Part shown: piece after piece, positions 46,611-59,467 of the stretch | Layout of the letters: each line of letters opens with the position of its first letter | How positions within the stretch are numbered: position 1 is the first letter of the stretch | Source of the DNA: Dillenia suffruticosa | Lineage: Eukaryota > Streptophyta > Magnoliopsida > Dilleniales > Dilleniaceae | DNA: 64,000 nt | Direction: 5' to 3' | NCBI GenBank assembly: GCA_033439265.1 | Contig: JAVTVX010000024.1 | Location: forward strand, 18,646,501 to 18,710,500 | Notes under the pieces: model-generated | The model's input: only the letters and a program-made list of their open reading frames with translations | Database searches by the model: none | Told to the model about the DNA's origin: nothing | Translations under genes and position numbers: made by a program

Positions 46611-47739
46611 CACTATCAGAAAATGAGATTTCAGCGATAGAAAAATCTGTCACTAAAAGTCCATTTTCCGTCACTGAAGGATATCAGTGATAGATTTTTT
46701 TCGTCGCTGATAGTGACCCCTAAATATTAGCAGCGGATTTACCAACAAAAAAAATACGTCGTTGATATTAGCGACGGAAAAAAATCCATTGCTAAAATGC
46801 TAAAAAAAAAAAAAGCTTCGCTCACCCGCGCAGCCAGCCCCCTTAATTCCCGGAAGAATGCCTCTAACACGTTTCAAACCCGGGGACAAAGGCACCTCCA
46901 TGAGCAACACAACCATCAAGCCACACTACATATCTAATCATATTACTTTTTTTTTTTTACTTATTATCTTTATCTCATATTTGTAATAATATATAGAATT
47001 ATAATTTTTAATAATAATAAAATTATAATTTATTTTAAAATAATGAAATAATTTACTTTATCTTAAAGTAAAATAATAAAAAATTTTAAAAAATAAAATA
47101 ATATTATCCTTCTACAAAATGAAATAAAATTTAAATTAATTATATTAAATAAAAAATTAAAAAAATTAAAAAAATTAAAAAAATTAAAAAAATTAAAAAA
47201 AATTAAAAAAAATTAAAAAAAATTAAAAAAAATTAAAAAAAATTAAAAAAAATTAAAAAAAATTAAAAAAATTAAAAAATTTTAAAAATTTTAAAATTTT
47301 AAAAATTTAAAAAAATTAAAAAAATTAAAAAAAATTAAAAAATTAAAAAAATTCGTCGCTAATCCGTCTCTAATTTTTCCGTCGGTAATCCGTTGCTAAA
47401 ATTTTCGTTTATAATCCGTCGCTGATGGGTTTACAAAAAATTTAAAAAAAAAATTTTAATTTAAAAACAATTTAAAATTTTAAAAATCTGTCAGTAAAAT
47501 TTTTATCGGTAATCCATCGCCATCAGTAATCTGTCGCCGATAGAGTTACAAAAAATTAAAAAAATTAAAAAAAATTAAAATTAAAAAATTAAAAAAAAAT
47601 AAAAAAATTTATATAAAATCCATCGCTAATTCGTCAGTAATCCGTTGGTAAAATTTTCATCGATAATCTGTCGCTATTACCGACAGAAAAAAGTCCGTCA
47701 GCAATTTTTCACCCCTAAAAGTCCATTCTCTTTTATTGA
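46611..47739. mobile_element. Type-2 CACTA-like element, opposite orientation
   Basis: Left end CACTATCAGAAAATGAG, then CAGCGATAG words. It holds a tRNA-like module on the minus strand (46875-46945), a small GC-rich patch (46815-46870), an (AAAAAATTA)n tract (47157-47350) and inverted GTCGCTAATCCGTC words. The right end near AGTCCATTCTCTTTTATTG is degenerate and no clear 3-bp duplication can be called. Order is the inverse of the element at 18903-19963. Confidence 0.65.
46815..46945 (-). other. tRNA-like A/B-box module with short GC patch
   Basis: Minus strand: TGGCTTGATGGTTGTG (about 46940) then GGGTTTGAAAC (about 46893), the conserved GAGGCATTCTTCC, and the GC-rich patch. Confidence 0.45.
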
Positions 47740-49271
47740 TTTTTTTATTTCATTTATTATTCATCATGCACATTGTGGATAAAGCTTGGTTTAAGTATGG
47801 GTGTGCATTCTATTTTTTCTATTTTTGATTTTTAAAAAAATAAAAAATAAAAAAATTTAAAAGAAAAAATTGTTTTTGTTGAAGTTTTCTATGCCAACAA
47901 AATTTTCACGAGTTTTTTAGTTCTTATATGTTACTTGATTTGAATTGGGTTATATGAAAGAAGATTAGTATTAGTGGTTATTTAGTACATGATTAACTAT
48001 TTATCTTTTAATGGTTAATTTGAAAAATAAATATGTAAAATTTGACACAAAATTTACTTAAATAAGGAATCGAGCCTTAAAGGGCAATTTATTGTGCTCT
48101 CATTTTTCTTTCTAAGCATTTATTACACGTGGAATGGTTATTCTACAACTTGTTTTGTTATATATTTTGAGATCACATTTTTTATTTTCATGCACCAAAA
48201 TAATTAAGATAGATAGGTTTACATATTTTTGGCTTTTAAAAATACCATTTGTAATATTTTATATTCTTTAGTCAACCCATTTGAGTTCAGATCTTTTCTT
48301 TCTAAAATTACTAACATAATTTTTCGCATGACTTATTTTTTTAACTCCACATTTTGAACCTAGGTTCACTTAAATACTTATAGCATGACATTATGTTTTT
48401 AAACATTATTTTTTTATGCTGTAGTTTTATATATGTTTTTAAGCATTATCATGTGGAGTTATAAAAAAAAAAGTGAAAAAAAAAAGCCTAATTAGAAAAA
48501 GAAAAAAAAAGGAAATAGTTCTAGTTGAAAAAAAATTTAAAAGAAATGAAAAAAAAAGGGAAAAAAAAGAAGAGAAAGAAAAAAAAAAGAAAAATTTGAG
48601 AAAAAGCAATTTTTTTCTTGGATATTGTTCACTCTTATAGTAAAATTCTATTACATATTTTTTGTTTTAGAGGAGTGATATATTATTTCATATTCGGAGT
48701 TGAAGTGCTATACATATTTTGGGATTGATAGTTGTGGAAGTTTGTATTTTTTTTTTATTTGATGTAAACAATGTCATGTCTTGAAATTTAAGTGTTTTTA
48801 GTGAATTTTTAACCCAATATTTGTGTCTATTTATTCTACTCTTAACCTTAGTCACATTACAACCAAATAAAATATCTTTTGATTGGTCCATGGATTTCAC
48901 ATATATGAGTGGTGGAGATTTGATATATTAGTAAACATATGGTAATGCAATCTCATTATATTGATTTGAGTGATACATATACCTCTTTCCATAAATTGAG
49001 TGCATTAAATAGTTGAATATTATTTTTCTTTATTCTATTGAGTGAATCCATAGTGAAAATAATCGAATCTTACATTGATTTTGATTTAAAAGAGATTTTT
49101 AGGGAAGCAATAGTTGTTCTAGTGTTGAATGATATGAAATATCGGTTGTTTTTATTGCAGTTTCGGTTTGAACTTGTCATACGTATGGTTATAGACTTGG
49201 AAAGGTTGAATTAGTTTTGGAGGAAATTGTTCTTGCTTGAGGACAAGTTATTATTGAAGTGTGTGGGTATT
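47740..49271 (+). other. 3' non-coding region of the Athila/Tat-type element
   Basis: AT-rich, with an A-rich block (48465-48600) and TTTAAGTATGGGTGTGC near 47793, resembling the purine-rich word that often precedes the env-like or 3' region in this lineage. No gene is recognised. The polypurine context is at about 49255-49270. Confidence 0.5.
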
Positions 49272-49501
49272 TGATAACAATATTTTTATATACTTGAATT
49301 ATATTATTTTAGCCAATATTTATAAATTATAGGGTTGTTATAAACTTGATTTTATGGTATTCAACTAATTAATTTTGTGGATATTAATTTAGAATTTTTT
49401 AGGTTTATTTAAGGAAATTCAAACTGAACAGATAGTAGTTAGTATTTTGGACATATCTTTCTACTCTAATGTCCAACTGAAGTGTTTCTAGTTAGATTGG
49501 G
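49272..49501 (+). repeat. Athila/Tat-type 3' LTR, truncated
   Basis: Aligns with 39402-39630 (for example GATAGTAGTTAGTATTTTGG against GATAGTAGTCAATATTTTGG). It is cut at 49501 by the next LTR. Confidence 0.8.
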
Positions 49502-51844
49502 TGTCAATCGATAATAAAACATATTCTACCCATAGTTTGGCCTAATTAGGATAAAATCCACCAAGCAGTAACCATAATATCATAACAATGAAACATGTAT
49601 ATATATTTTCCTTTTTAACCCCTTCTCCTGGTGTTGGCATGGTCCTCACGGGTGCTCATCTATTGGATCCGTTAACCAGAGTCAGGGGGCTCAAACCCCT
49701 GCTCTCGTATTACCCCACCACGTCACCCTATCGGGTAAACATTCAATACTGTCATAGGGAGTGCGCTATAGTCACTATCCACCATCCCATAATCATACAC
49801 ATGTGTCACATGTCATTATTTATAAATTTTTACTCGTAAAAGAAAAACATGACATTATCAATCATCATAATATCATGATGCAATTTTCACAGAATATCAT
49901 TTCAGAATATGTCACAAACACTAAAGTATTTCTAAATCACATTTCAAAATTTATTTATAAAAATCATGATCAAACTATTTTTCATTTAAAGTCAGAAATA
50001 ATTTGTCCCACTCACCTCGACTCGAGAAGGTATGCCACCCCCCCTAACTGTCCTCGTTTCTCGAATGAGTCATCCCTCGTATGAAAATGTAACCCTATGC
50101 CTAGATTAAATAATATATAATTTATCAATTATTTCGATAATATCATATCATAAGATTATGAATTGCATATGGAAATGTTTTTCTTTAAGGTACAATCTCA
50201 AATTTCATACTTAGAAAATTTTCAATTCTAAATTTTCAAAATTCAACTCTATGTAATTTTGGGAGAAACTCAATATCTCCCTGTATACTCCTCCAATTTA
50301 AGTAATTCTTATCTCGAATCGAAGACAAGATATCACTCTAAAATCTTTCAGTTTATACCATCCTCAAATTTTGTGTATAATTTTATAAAATTCCTTTTTA
50401 ATTTTAGTTTCGGCTTTGAAAATTACTTCTGCGTAGTTTTAGTAAAAATACTATAACTTTCTGTTTACTACTCCGATTTAAGTGATCTTTAGCTTAAATT
50501 AAAGATAAGACAGGGATCTAAAACTTTCATGTTTACGTTTTTCCAAATTCCATACAGAAGATATTTTATAAATTGACATAAGCACTAGTCATACAAAGAG
50601 TATGAAATAAAGTAGGTACAACATGCTAAACTTCTTAAAATCACTAAAAATTGATTCTTTCATGAAGTGTTTCACATAATATACCATTTTAAAGTTTAGG
50701 ACGTCTAGTTTACATAGGAACAAATGGCTTAGATTTTCAACTCCTATAGAATGAAATATCATAGCAAGACTACCCAATACTCAAATCTAGAATTTAATAT
50801 CTAGTATGCTAATATGGATAATAGTGTAACTACTCAACAAATGATTTAATCTTTGCATAAGTTAAAACATGTTATCTTCCTTGTAAACTCTCTTGCTAAC
50901 AATGTATGCTAGTGCTCCCTTTGAATCCTTGAATTTTTTTTTTCCTTACCTTAACACCAAAATCAAATCACAATATATGAATATAATACTTCTATACCTT
51001 CATTTCGAAATTAAAATTTCCAACAATACTCTTACCTCTTTGGCTTCATAGTTGAACTTAATTTTAGAGAGGGAGTCTTTATATTTTTGTCCAAGGGAGG
51101 AGGAATGAAGAAAAAAGTGAACCAATTTCTCAAAACAAGTTTCTTTATAAACCTAACAAAATATCCTTAACCATTAGATCACCCCATGCATTATCTCAAC
51201 CATCTACTTGTCCTAACACTCAAACCATGCAATTATTGATTCAAGCAAGCTCCATGCAGTCCATTAGGAGTCTTGTTGGATGTCCATATCAATGGGGAGG
51301 ATTGTACAAGCTATCCCAATAGTCTTTAAAGCAAAAATTTCCATCCAATTAGTTTTCATGCATAAATTCTAATCCAATGAGCTTTCTTGAATGTGGAATC
51401 ATCACATGTGGCCACTAACCAAACTTGCTGCCTTCTTGACCAATCATTTGGCTCCAATTGTCCATCCTTGAGTGGTTTGCAACCAAGTCCCTCAACTTTT
51501 CTTAATTTCATTTAGACCCCTAACTTTTAACAATTTGTATTTTTGGTCCCTATAAAATTTTATCTGAAATTTCTTAAAAATATGAAATTTCTTTTAAATG
51601 TCTTTATTTAAGTGTGTAGGTCTTTCCTTAACCATTTTGGACTTCTTTAGGCCTTGCCCGCGCTTGCCGAGAAGATTTTCTGCTTATTGATAAAATTTTC
51701 AATTTTTAGCGATTTTGAGACAAAACTTTAAAATAAATAAATAAATAATTAAAATTACATTTAAGATGTCTCAAAAGGATATTAATATATATTTAGAATC
51801 ATGAAAAGTGGTACATGATATACAGTCTCCGAATCGGTATTACA
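49502..51844 (-). repeat. Lone Tekay-type LTR
   Basis: 2343 bp. On the minus strand it starts TGTAATACCGATTCGG and ends ...CGATTGACA, like the TGTAATACCC start of the Tekay element above. It carries the CACTCACCTCGACTCGAG segment typical of such LTRs. No primer site, coding domain or matching 5-bp duplication (TTGGG on the left, TATTT on the right), so one flank was lost or rearranged. Confidence 0.6.
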
Positions 51845-51930
51845 TATTTTATTATTGAAGAGTCAATGTCATCCATAAGGGATTTGCAATCTTTGATCAT
51901 TGAGGAGAGGGGTGGAAATATAGGACTCCT

Positions 51931-53210
51931 TTACTTATAAAGAAAATAAGAGTTAAGAAGTTTAATTCTATGATTATGTTGTAAGGTTTTTTTAGCCACT
52001 ATCCTTAAACCTTTCCCAAGACCTCCAAGTTCAGCAATAAGAATATCAACAACTCCTAAATTCGTGGAGAAACTTAAGATACATTTTCCATTAGAATTTC
52101 TTGTGAGACCTCCAGTAGTAGCTCTGCCAGTAGTGCTTTTGGTAGAGCCATCAGTATTTAGCTTAAGCATGTTCATAAGAGGAGATCCAAGACGTTTGAG
52201 TTGGATTTCGGATGGCATTCTTGGAGCTATTTGTAACTGAAAGGGACATTTCTTTAGCAAAGTTCAGAGCTTGAGAAGCTGTTTGGCTAGCTTGGGGGAA
52301 TTTGTCAAGGATGAAGTTGCACCTGGCATTTTAAATGAGCCAAATAGTTGCAACATTCTTGGTCAGTAAAGATTGCTATGGATGGAGCTACAGTTTTAGT
52401 TTAGCTAAGTTAGGTTGGAGAGGTACTGATGTGGAGATTAGCATGGTAATTTGATCCACCATGGTCCAAACTCTTTGGCTCCAACTATAGTCTATTAGTA
52501 GGCGGAGCATAGTTTCTTCTGAGCATTTATAGATGGGACAAGACGGATCATTGGTGATCCTTTTTCAAGATCTTTCTGAGTTGGTGAGGGAGAGTTTATC
52601 ATTCCCAACAAGCTACATGAAGACTTTAATCTTCTTGAGACAAGGGATTCTCCAAATCTAATTCAAGGAGCTCTTCTAAGATGCAGTGAGTTTACCTTCC
52701 TCTTGCTAAAGCCTATTGTTTGAAGAGACTGAGAAGTTTTTGTATGCTATAGCTTTCCGCTCTCTATTAAGGGGGAGGATCAGGGCTCGATCTCATCCAC
52801 TTTTTGCTCTTTCTGATATCTATAATGTTCTAACATCTTGAGCTCGTTAAGAAGGCTGCTGACTTTGGAGCTACAAGTGATTTGGTCAGTTTAAACAATA
52901 AAATGGTTTATCAGCTCATCTTTTCTCACCCAGTGATCATGCCAAAAGTTAGTTGAAAGGCCATCCATAATTCTCTATTGGATCCCTTTAAAGATGTAAG
53001 CTCTACACCTAATGATTTTCCTCCAAACAATAGAGCAATTAGCTTTTCGGTGTGCTGCAACAGCTCTGCTTTGTAGAGGTATTTGCAATGGAGACTTTGG
53101 CACCATAGAAAATTGACATTCTTTAATATTCTCCAAGCAAGCTTGGAGAGGAGGGCAATTTTGTTTCCCCTAGGCCCCCTTTCGACTATGTTCTGTAGAC
53201 ATTGTTCCAA
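51931..53210 (-). pseudogene. LINE post-RT region and RNase H
   Basis: 53210-52926 has IALLSKLAWRILKNVNFLW; 52260-51931 encodes an RNase H-like domain (LKLNTDGSTKSTTGRATTGG, then AELGGLGKGLRIV). Such a C-terminal RNase H is common in plant L1-type elements. Confidence 0.8.
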
Positions 53211-53379
53211 TTTTTAGGATGCATTCTTCTTCCTCACCACAAGAAGTCCCTACTCATCTTTACTAGGCTTTGGCAGGAACTTTTAGGTAGCCAATTGTCT
53301 GCATTATATGAATAGGGACAGTTAAGAGGACTGACTTTATCAAAATTGTCTTTCCAACTATATTGAGGAGGCTCATCTT

Positions 53380-54000
53380 CTAAGTGGAGAGCTTGGCATG
53401 CACTTTCTCCTCTATATTCTTATAGGTGCTCCTCCCAATTCTTTTATGAATTAGGGGGACTCCAAGATAAGAGCCTAGGTCCTTAAATAAGGTCAAGTTA
53501 CTAGCATTAGCAATAGAATTCTTAAGGACCAAAAGGGTTTTTGGAGAGAACCATATCTTATACTTTGAGGGGTTGATTTTCAAACTACTTTTATTGTTTG
53601 AGGATGCTAAACATATTTTGATGGTTAGTTTTAGCAAAAATCATGAGGCCATTAGCAAAGAAGAGGTGGGAGACTATTGGCTCTCTTCTTATCGGTTTGA
53701 TAGGTCTCCAACAACATTCCCTCACTCTAAGCCTCTCTATTACAAGGATGAAAAGGTAAAGAGAGAGGGAATCAACCTGTCTTAGCCCTTCTCGTATTTC
53801 AATATAGGAAAGAGCACTACTATTCCAAAGGATTGAAACTTCAAAATTTGAAATAGAGAACATGATCAGCCTTAAAATGGAGAGGGGTAGATTGAATTCC
53901 ATAGGACATTGCCAAGGAAGGTTCAGCTCAGGTTATCAAATGTCTTATACAGATCCATTTTTACAATTATATTGTCCATCGTGCCTCTAATGGGGAGGAA
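53380..54000 (-). pseudogene. LINE reverse transcriptase
   Basis: REGLRQVDSLSLYLFILVIE (53800s) and SHLFFANGLMIF (about 53650). The FADD catalytic motif reads FANG, so the enzyme is dead. 53637-53380 continues with INPSKYKIWFSP and DLGSYLGVPLIHKRIGRST. Confidence 0.88.
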
Positions 54001-54835
54001 ATTTCTATGATGGTGATCTATAAACTTCTACAAGATTGTCTTAGTCTCTCGAAATCTTGTAAGGGGTGTAAGGAGACTGATTGGTCTGAAGTCCTTGGCA
54101 CTCTCAAGTCTTTTCACCTTAGGGATCAACACTAAGTGAGCTTTGTCTATCTTTAATTGGAATAAACTATTCTTGAAAGCTTATCTAACAAAAGTGTAGG
54201 TGGTTTGCTTGACTATCTCTTATCTATGTTGATAAAAGAAAGGTTGAATGCCATCATTCATGGTAAAGGCAATAACCTCGACTTCTTCCTCAAAGACCTC
54301 TTTCTCAAGCTAACATTAATCCTCAATGGTGATTTTTTTTTTTGGTACCTGCTATATCTTGGACTGAGAGAGTAATAGACTTGCAATTGAAGAGCTCCAT
54401 GAAGTAGCTGATGATGTACTCCTTAAGCTTACACTGGTCTTGGCTCCATTCTCCATCAATTTTGAGGCTAGCTATACTGTTTGCATTCCTCCTTAACTTA
54501 GTGGTCGCATAGAAGAATTTGGTATTTCTATCACCTTGACAAAACCATTAAATTCTAGACTTTTGCTGCCAAAAGATTTTCTCTTATGCTAGAGTTCTAT
54601 GATACTCAGTTAGGAAGTTTTGCAAGAAGGTAGAATGGCTTGGATTTCTAAATGTTTGGATGCCTTTTAGCCTAACTTTGATTATTCTTTAACACTAGAA
54701 ATTGTTGCCAAATACTTCCCTTTCCAAAGTTTCAGCTCTTCAATTGCGATGATTGTAGCTTGGGTAAGAGAGTCAGTAGAAAGCCAAGCTTTGTCAAAAA
54801 TCTCTTTCAATTGGGCATAGGAGATCCAAGCAACC

Positions 54836-55400
54836 TTAAACTTTAAAGGCTTGGTCTCTTTGGAGGACTTGGGTCATGGCAGTTTGGAGCATGATTAGAT
54901 TATGATCCTCATAGATTCTAAGGAGATTTATCACTCTTAGCTCAGAGAAAGAGATACAGGTTTGGTGGTTTGCCAATACTCTATCAAGCAGTTCTTGGAG
55001 AGTAATCTCCCCATTGACTTTACTAATCCATGTGAAGGCAGGGCTAATGCACTTGAGTTCATCTGGTTGTAGTTGTTGCATTGCTTCTTAACTATTTTCC
55101 TCTCTTTCTATTTTAGCATTTTAATTACTAGTTTCATCTTTGTAGCCTATGTTATTGAAGTCTCCCATGAGAAACTAAGGCAATTGGACATTCATTGCAT
55201 ATCTATGAGTACCTTTCTTGAAGGAGTCTTTCATGTGGAAGTAAAGTTCCACAAAGGCAATGGACAGAAGCCATTTCCTACTATCTTCGTCTATAATGAC
55301 ATGGATGACTTAGTTGGTGTTTTCTCTTATTGTAAGATTGACATTATTAGAGTTCCAACAGAGTTATAGGCTTCCTTTCAGGCCAGCAGGGGGACAATGA
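54836..55400 (-). pseudogene. LINE endonuclease C-terminal half
   Basis: FLMGDFNNIGY (near 55175) is the catalytic GDFN block. 55081-54836 has FTWISKVNGEITLQELLDR and RIYEDHNLIML, the TW...LDR...SDH block with SDH changed to EDH. Confidence 0.8.
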
Positions 55401-56379
55401 ATTCTTTACACATTCCTAGAAGTTTCATGAATTAGGAAGCACATTCCACTCTGTCTCAAGTGAACAAATGATTCCTGGTTGGCATGTTTTGCAAATCGTC
55501 CTACATGCACGCCTAAACTTGTTGTTTCCGACTCTACAATAGTTCCAAACTATTATTTTGGTATTCATTTTGATAAAGGAAAGGAAAAAGGAGAGGGAAA
55601 GCTAGTCCTTATCCATTATGTCCTTTGTAGAACCTTGCTTATACTCAAACTCTAACAACTTCCCATCTCTTTGTCATTGGAGAAAGGGCATGTAAACTCT
55701 TTATTATGATCTTCATCTCCTAAATTTAAACTCCATCTTCATCCTCATTCAAGTGATCAAGAGTGGTCTAATATTGGTGACATGGTCCGTTGGGTAGGCT
55801 TGTTGAGCATCAACTTTGGTGCTGATATTTGAGGCCTTTTCTTGTACCTTATGGAGAGAACAGCATTTGAGGTGTTGCAATCCAAAATGGGTTGAGGTGG
55901 ACTATTTTCTAGATTCATGGCCCATAACTGAAGGCCCTCTCAGAGTTGTTCCTATTAGTCTTAGCAGATTCATATAGACTCCTTTTTCTCAATCTCCCTA
56001 GTATCTTTTACCTCCTCATGATGTGTGGTTGGGTTTTCCTTTTTTTATCATTCTTTTGTCTCCTGATTGTTGAACTGTTATTGTTCTTATTTGATGGTTT
56101 AGCAATTGCTTTTCTCTAAGGAACTATCAGGGAGATTCTAATGATTTTCTCTTCTGTTGTCAGGTATTCAATATTCTTCTCTTCCAATACAAAATAGCCA
56201 ACTGCTAGGTTTCTAAATTTATGCTGCAGGGAGAACTTTGCTTGGGACATGTTTTCATGGTCCTAAATCATCTTCTGTCCCTATTAAGCTATTTTCCCCT
56301 ACCCATTTTTCCTTGGCTCTGCACTTTTCAGCACAGAGGGTTGCCTGCACTGACATCTTCATTGCCATTTTTTGCCTTG

Positions 56380-57353
56380 TAGTTGACCACACTTGATGCA
56401 TATCATATGCAGCCCTTCATACTCAATGGTTTGGACTTTACTTCTAATTATAATTATTGGAATCAGAGGTTTGTTTAAGTCAATTTCCTCACAGACTCTA
56501 ACGTATTTCCCATATAGGGTGTTAGCTATATTTGAATCTATTTTATTCCAATAATCCTCCCTAGCTCATCTTCATTGAAGAATTCAGTGGGGAGATGGGG
56601 AAGGCATATCCATATTAGAGTATGCTCGATTTTGGCTATCTTTTGGAGTAAATCATGACTTCCATTTTCTCACCACCAAGTAATGGTCATGTATCATCCA
56701 TGGGTCTCCTATTAGAGCTTTAATGTAGTCCTATTTGAGGGCAAACCTTAAGAAAAAGCATCTTTATCCTAGGTCTGAGAAGTTCAATTGCTCCTTTTCA
56801 CTTCCATACATAATGTTTACTTTTGTCTATGGTAGATGGTACCTAATATGCTGGCCCAGGAGTTTAATTATCAAAGGTAGTTTACATGGCTTCCAAAACT
56901 CCTTTAGTTTGTCATTTGGCATTGGCACTGTATGGATATTCCGGTTCATAAGCAAGTCATCTTTTGGCTTTGCTTCAATTAGTTCCTCTTTTGTCTCTGA
57001 CATGCATTCATAAGCTTGGTTGAAGATGTTTTCAGCTGGTTCTTTCCTATCTGCATTTCTTAAAGGAGAACTTTTGTTGTACTGTCCTACGATCTATATT
57101 GGCTTTAACCTTTTTGGTACTCCTTGTTAGATATTCTCTGTTGTGCTCTAGAGTCACCCTTTCTTGAGGACAGCAATTTTAACACCATGTGGGAATCATC
57201 TCCAACACCATTTGTTATCTTCGGATCAGAAATAGTTTGCAAAAGATTCCTTTTTATGTTTTGGCGCAACCTAAAAAAAGAAAATAGAAAGTGGTTTTTT
57301 GATAAAAAGAATATTGATAGAAGTTTAAGTTGATACTTTGTTAGACTTGTCAT
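56380..57353 (-). pseudogene. LINE ORF1 (DUF4283-type, zinc knuckle)
   Basis: Readable blocks include IKLLGQHI, YIKALIGDPWMIHDHYLVV, MPSPSPH, KYVRVCEEIDLNKPLIP, and QTIEYEGLHMICIKCGQ, the pattern of plant LINE ORF1 nucleic-acid-binding proteins. The C-terminal CCHC is incomplete. Several stops. Confidence 0.75.
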
Positions 57354-59467
57354 TCTCCTCTATAAAAGGAGAATATTATTTTAGAGATTGGCATGGTGGC
57401 TCATTAAGATACGGCAAGAGATTTATAAGAGTGATCGATTTGGTTGTATTTAGATTTCAGGTTGTGAGGTGATAAAAATTTTATTAAAATTGTTTTAAAT
57501 CGATTATAATAAGATTTAGTTGATTTTGTGGAATAAGCAAATTAGGTCAAACCAGAATTTTGCTATGTATTCGATTTTGTCTTTGGTGGTGGTTTTTCAT
57601 AACAATCCCAAATAAGAAATGGTTTTATTTTTAATCCTATAATTAGGATTTGTATGTAAATTTAGGAAACTATTAAAATACATTTTTCAAAAACTAAACA
57701 AATGAATATTTTGAAATTTGAATTTCCAAAAAAAAAAATGATTTTTGGTTCCATGGATTAAAGAACAAAAGTTTTATCTTAAAAATGTTTTTTAAGCGTG
57801 AAATAGGGTTTCGCAAACCTCTCAAGATACATACTCAAGATTGTGATTTTACCATTAAGTGGGGGAAAAAAGTGGTTTGTCCTGCGTAAAGGGCGCAACT
57901 CAAATTTATGTTTTTTAGCAACAAAATCTGGTATCTTCTCATCATGACAATGGCAACCTTTATAAATACCAATGGATAAGCTTTTTTTGAACTAGATATA
58001 AATGTATAAACTTCTTGGAAGATTTATCTCATTATAAGTCCATGAGCAACCAGATACAAATGCATAAACTTCTCGCAAGTTTGTCTTAATACAAGTTGAT
58101 GGAGCAACTTGAACTTAAGCTCTCTGACAAGGAAATTGGATATCTTACCGTCCATCAACTCGAACTTAGCTACTTGTACAAACATTATCTTGAAGTTCTA
58201 TTTCCTATTTGGGAAGAAAGATATCTCTCTTTAGATTTTTTTTTCCTAATCAATATGAAAAGAAGGTTATACAAAGTTGAACTTGTATATTAAATTTTGA
58301 TAGTACATAGATATAATATAGTTTCAATTATCTGTCGGTCCTCATACTTATTTACCATATACAAAGATATAGTATTAAAATAAAATTTAAATTCTAGAAA
58401 ATAATTTCAATTTACAAAGGTAAAAACCAAAATTTTTGTTAAAAAAATTTATCATTTACACAAAAGGTTGGGGTTTTAAAATCTTTTAAAAGGTAAGATT
58501 GTTACAAAACTACTATCCTAGATAGTGGTTATAACACAGGTGGGAAAAAAAAAAAGTTCCCACGTGAAGTTAACGTTATGGTCAAACTCTGGTAATCAAA
58601 AATAATTTTGTTCTGTTTTGATCCAACCCAATTATATAAAATAGAAAATTGTTTCTGCTAGAAAAAATTGTTAAAATTTTAGATTGATTAGGAGAGTGAA
58701 TTAGTTTACTTGTTAGGCATGTCATTCTCCTCTATAAAAGAGAATATCGTTTCCAAGTTTTTTGTGTTGGCTTATGTGAGTTAGGGTAAGGAAATTGTGA
58801 AGGTGAGTGATTTGATTTTAGTTGGATTTTTGGTTGTAAGGAGGAAGAAATTTTATTTTAATTATATTGCGTAGATTATAATAAAGTTTAGTTGATTTTG
58901 ATGGAGTAGGCAATTTAGGCTAAATCACATAAATTTTGCATTGCAAATTATATATTTGTGCATTCGATATCGGTCCTAAAGGAATAATAGTATTTTTAAG
59001 CAGGATTTCTTTGTATACTTGGAAAACTTTTGAATTAAAAATGTTCTCTCATCCTACAAAAATTAAGTTCAAGTCTTTTCTCCTCCCAATACCAATCTTT
59101 AGTGGGAATTTGTTTTTTCATGAGAACTAGATGCAAAGAAATAAACTCCTCAAAAAGATTTATCTTATTGCAAGTTACTTGAGCAACTCAAACTTGAATT
59201 CTTTTTTTTTTTTTCGATACTTGACCAGTATCTGAAAATCTGATTAATTCGGTTCGAACTGTTGTGAATTTCAATTAAGATGCTGACTTTCTAAGATCTG
59301 TCTACTTCTTATACTCGAACTCGAGATTTTAATTAAGAGAGTTTAGTATACTGTCACTACGAGTCATTGGATGAACTTAAGTTCTTTGACAAGGAAATTG
59401 TGTATTTTACCATCCCTTGAAATGATGTTGCATAGTTGGACAACCTTTGGAAATACAATGACTCTAC
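57354..59467 (+). repeat. Repeat R1, rearranged copies B and C
   Basis: 57340-57620 matches the 3' part of copy A (TCTATAAAAGGAGAATATTA), 57620-57830 its 5' part, and 58380-59465 is a nearly complete copy up to CAACCTTTGGAAATACAATG. The order suggests tandem or nested insertion. No coding region. Copy C is cut by the CACTA end at 59468. Confidence 0.55.

Larger units (their letters stand above)
39402..49501 (+). mobile_element. Athila/Tat-type Ty3/gypsy element, deleted and nested
   Basis: The left LTR starts TGATAGCAATATTTTTG at 39402 and the right LTR starts TGATAACAATATTTTTA at 49272. About 230 bp align before the right copy is cut at 49501. The 5' LTR is split by a CACTA element; its own sequence is about 1.86 kb (39402-40515 plus 43944 to about 44685). 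Before the right LTR, GAGGACAAG...AAGTGTGTGGGTATT is the degenerate polypurine context typical of this lineage. Only the gag C-terminus, protease and a post-integrase tail remain; RT, RNase H and integrase are missing. It cuts an RPT4 pseudo-exon at 39401. No target duplication could be checked. Confidence 0.8.
51845..57353 (-). mobile_element. L1-type LINE, degenerate
   Basis: Minus strand, from ORF1 (57353-56380) through endonuclease (about 55400-54836), RT (54000-53380) and the region after RT (53210-52926) to RNase H (52260-51931). Numerous stops and frame changes. The 3' end abuts the lone LTR at 51844; no clear poly(A) tail (poly-T on plus) or target duplication is visible. Confidence 0.85.

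Noticed and set aside
55073-55369. Open frame of 98 codons on the plus strand
   Set aside because: Antisense to the LINE endonuclease, which has recognisable motifs on the minus strand.
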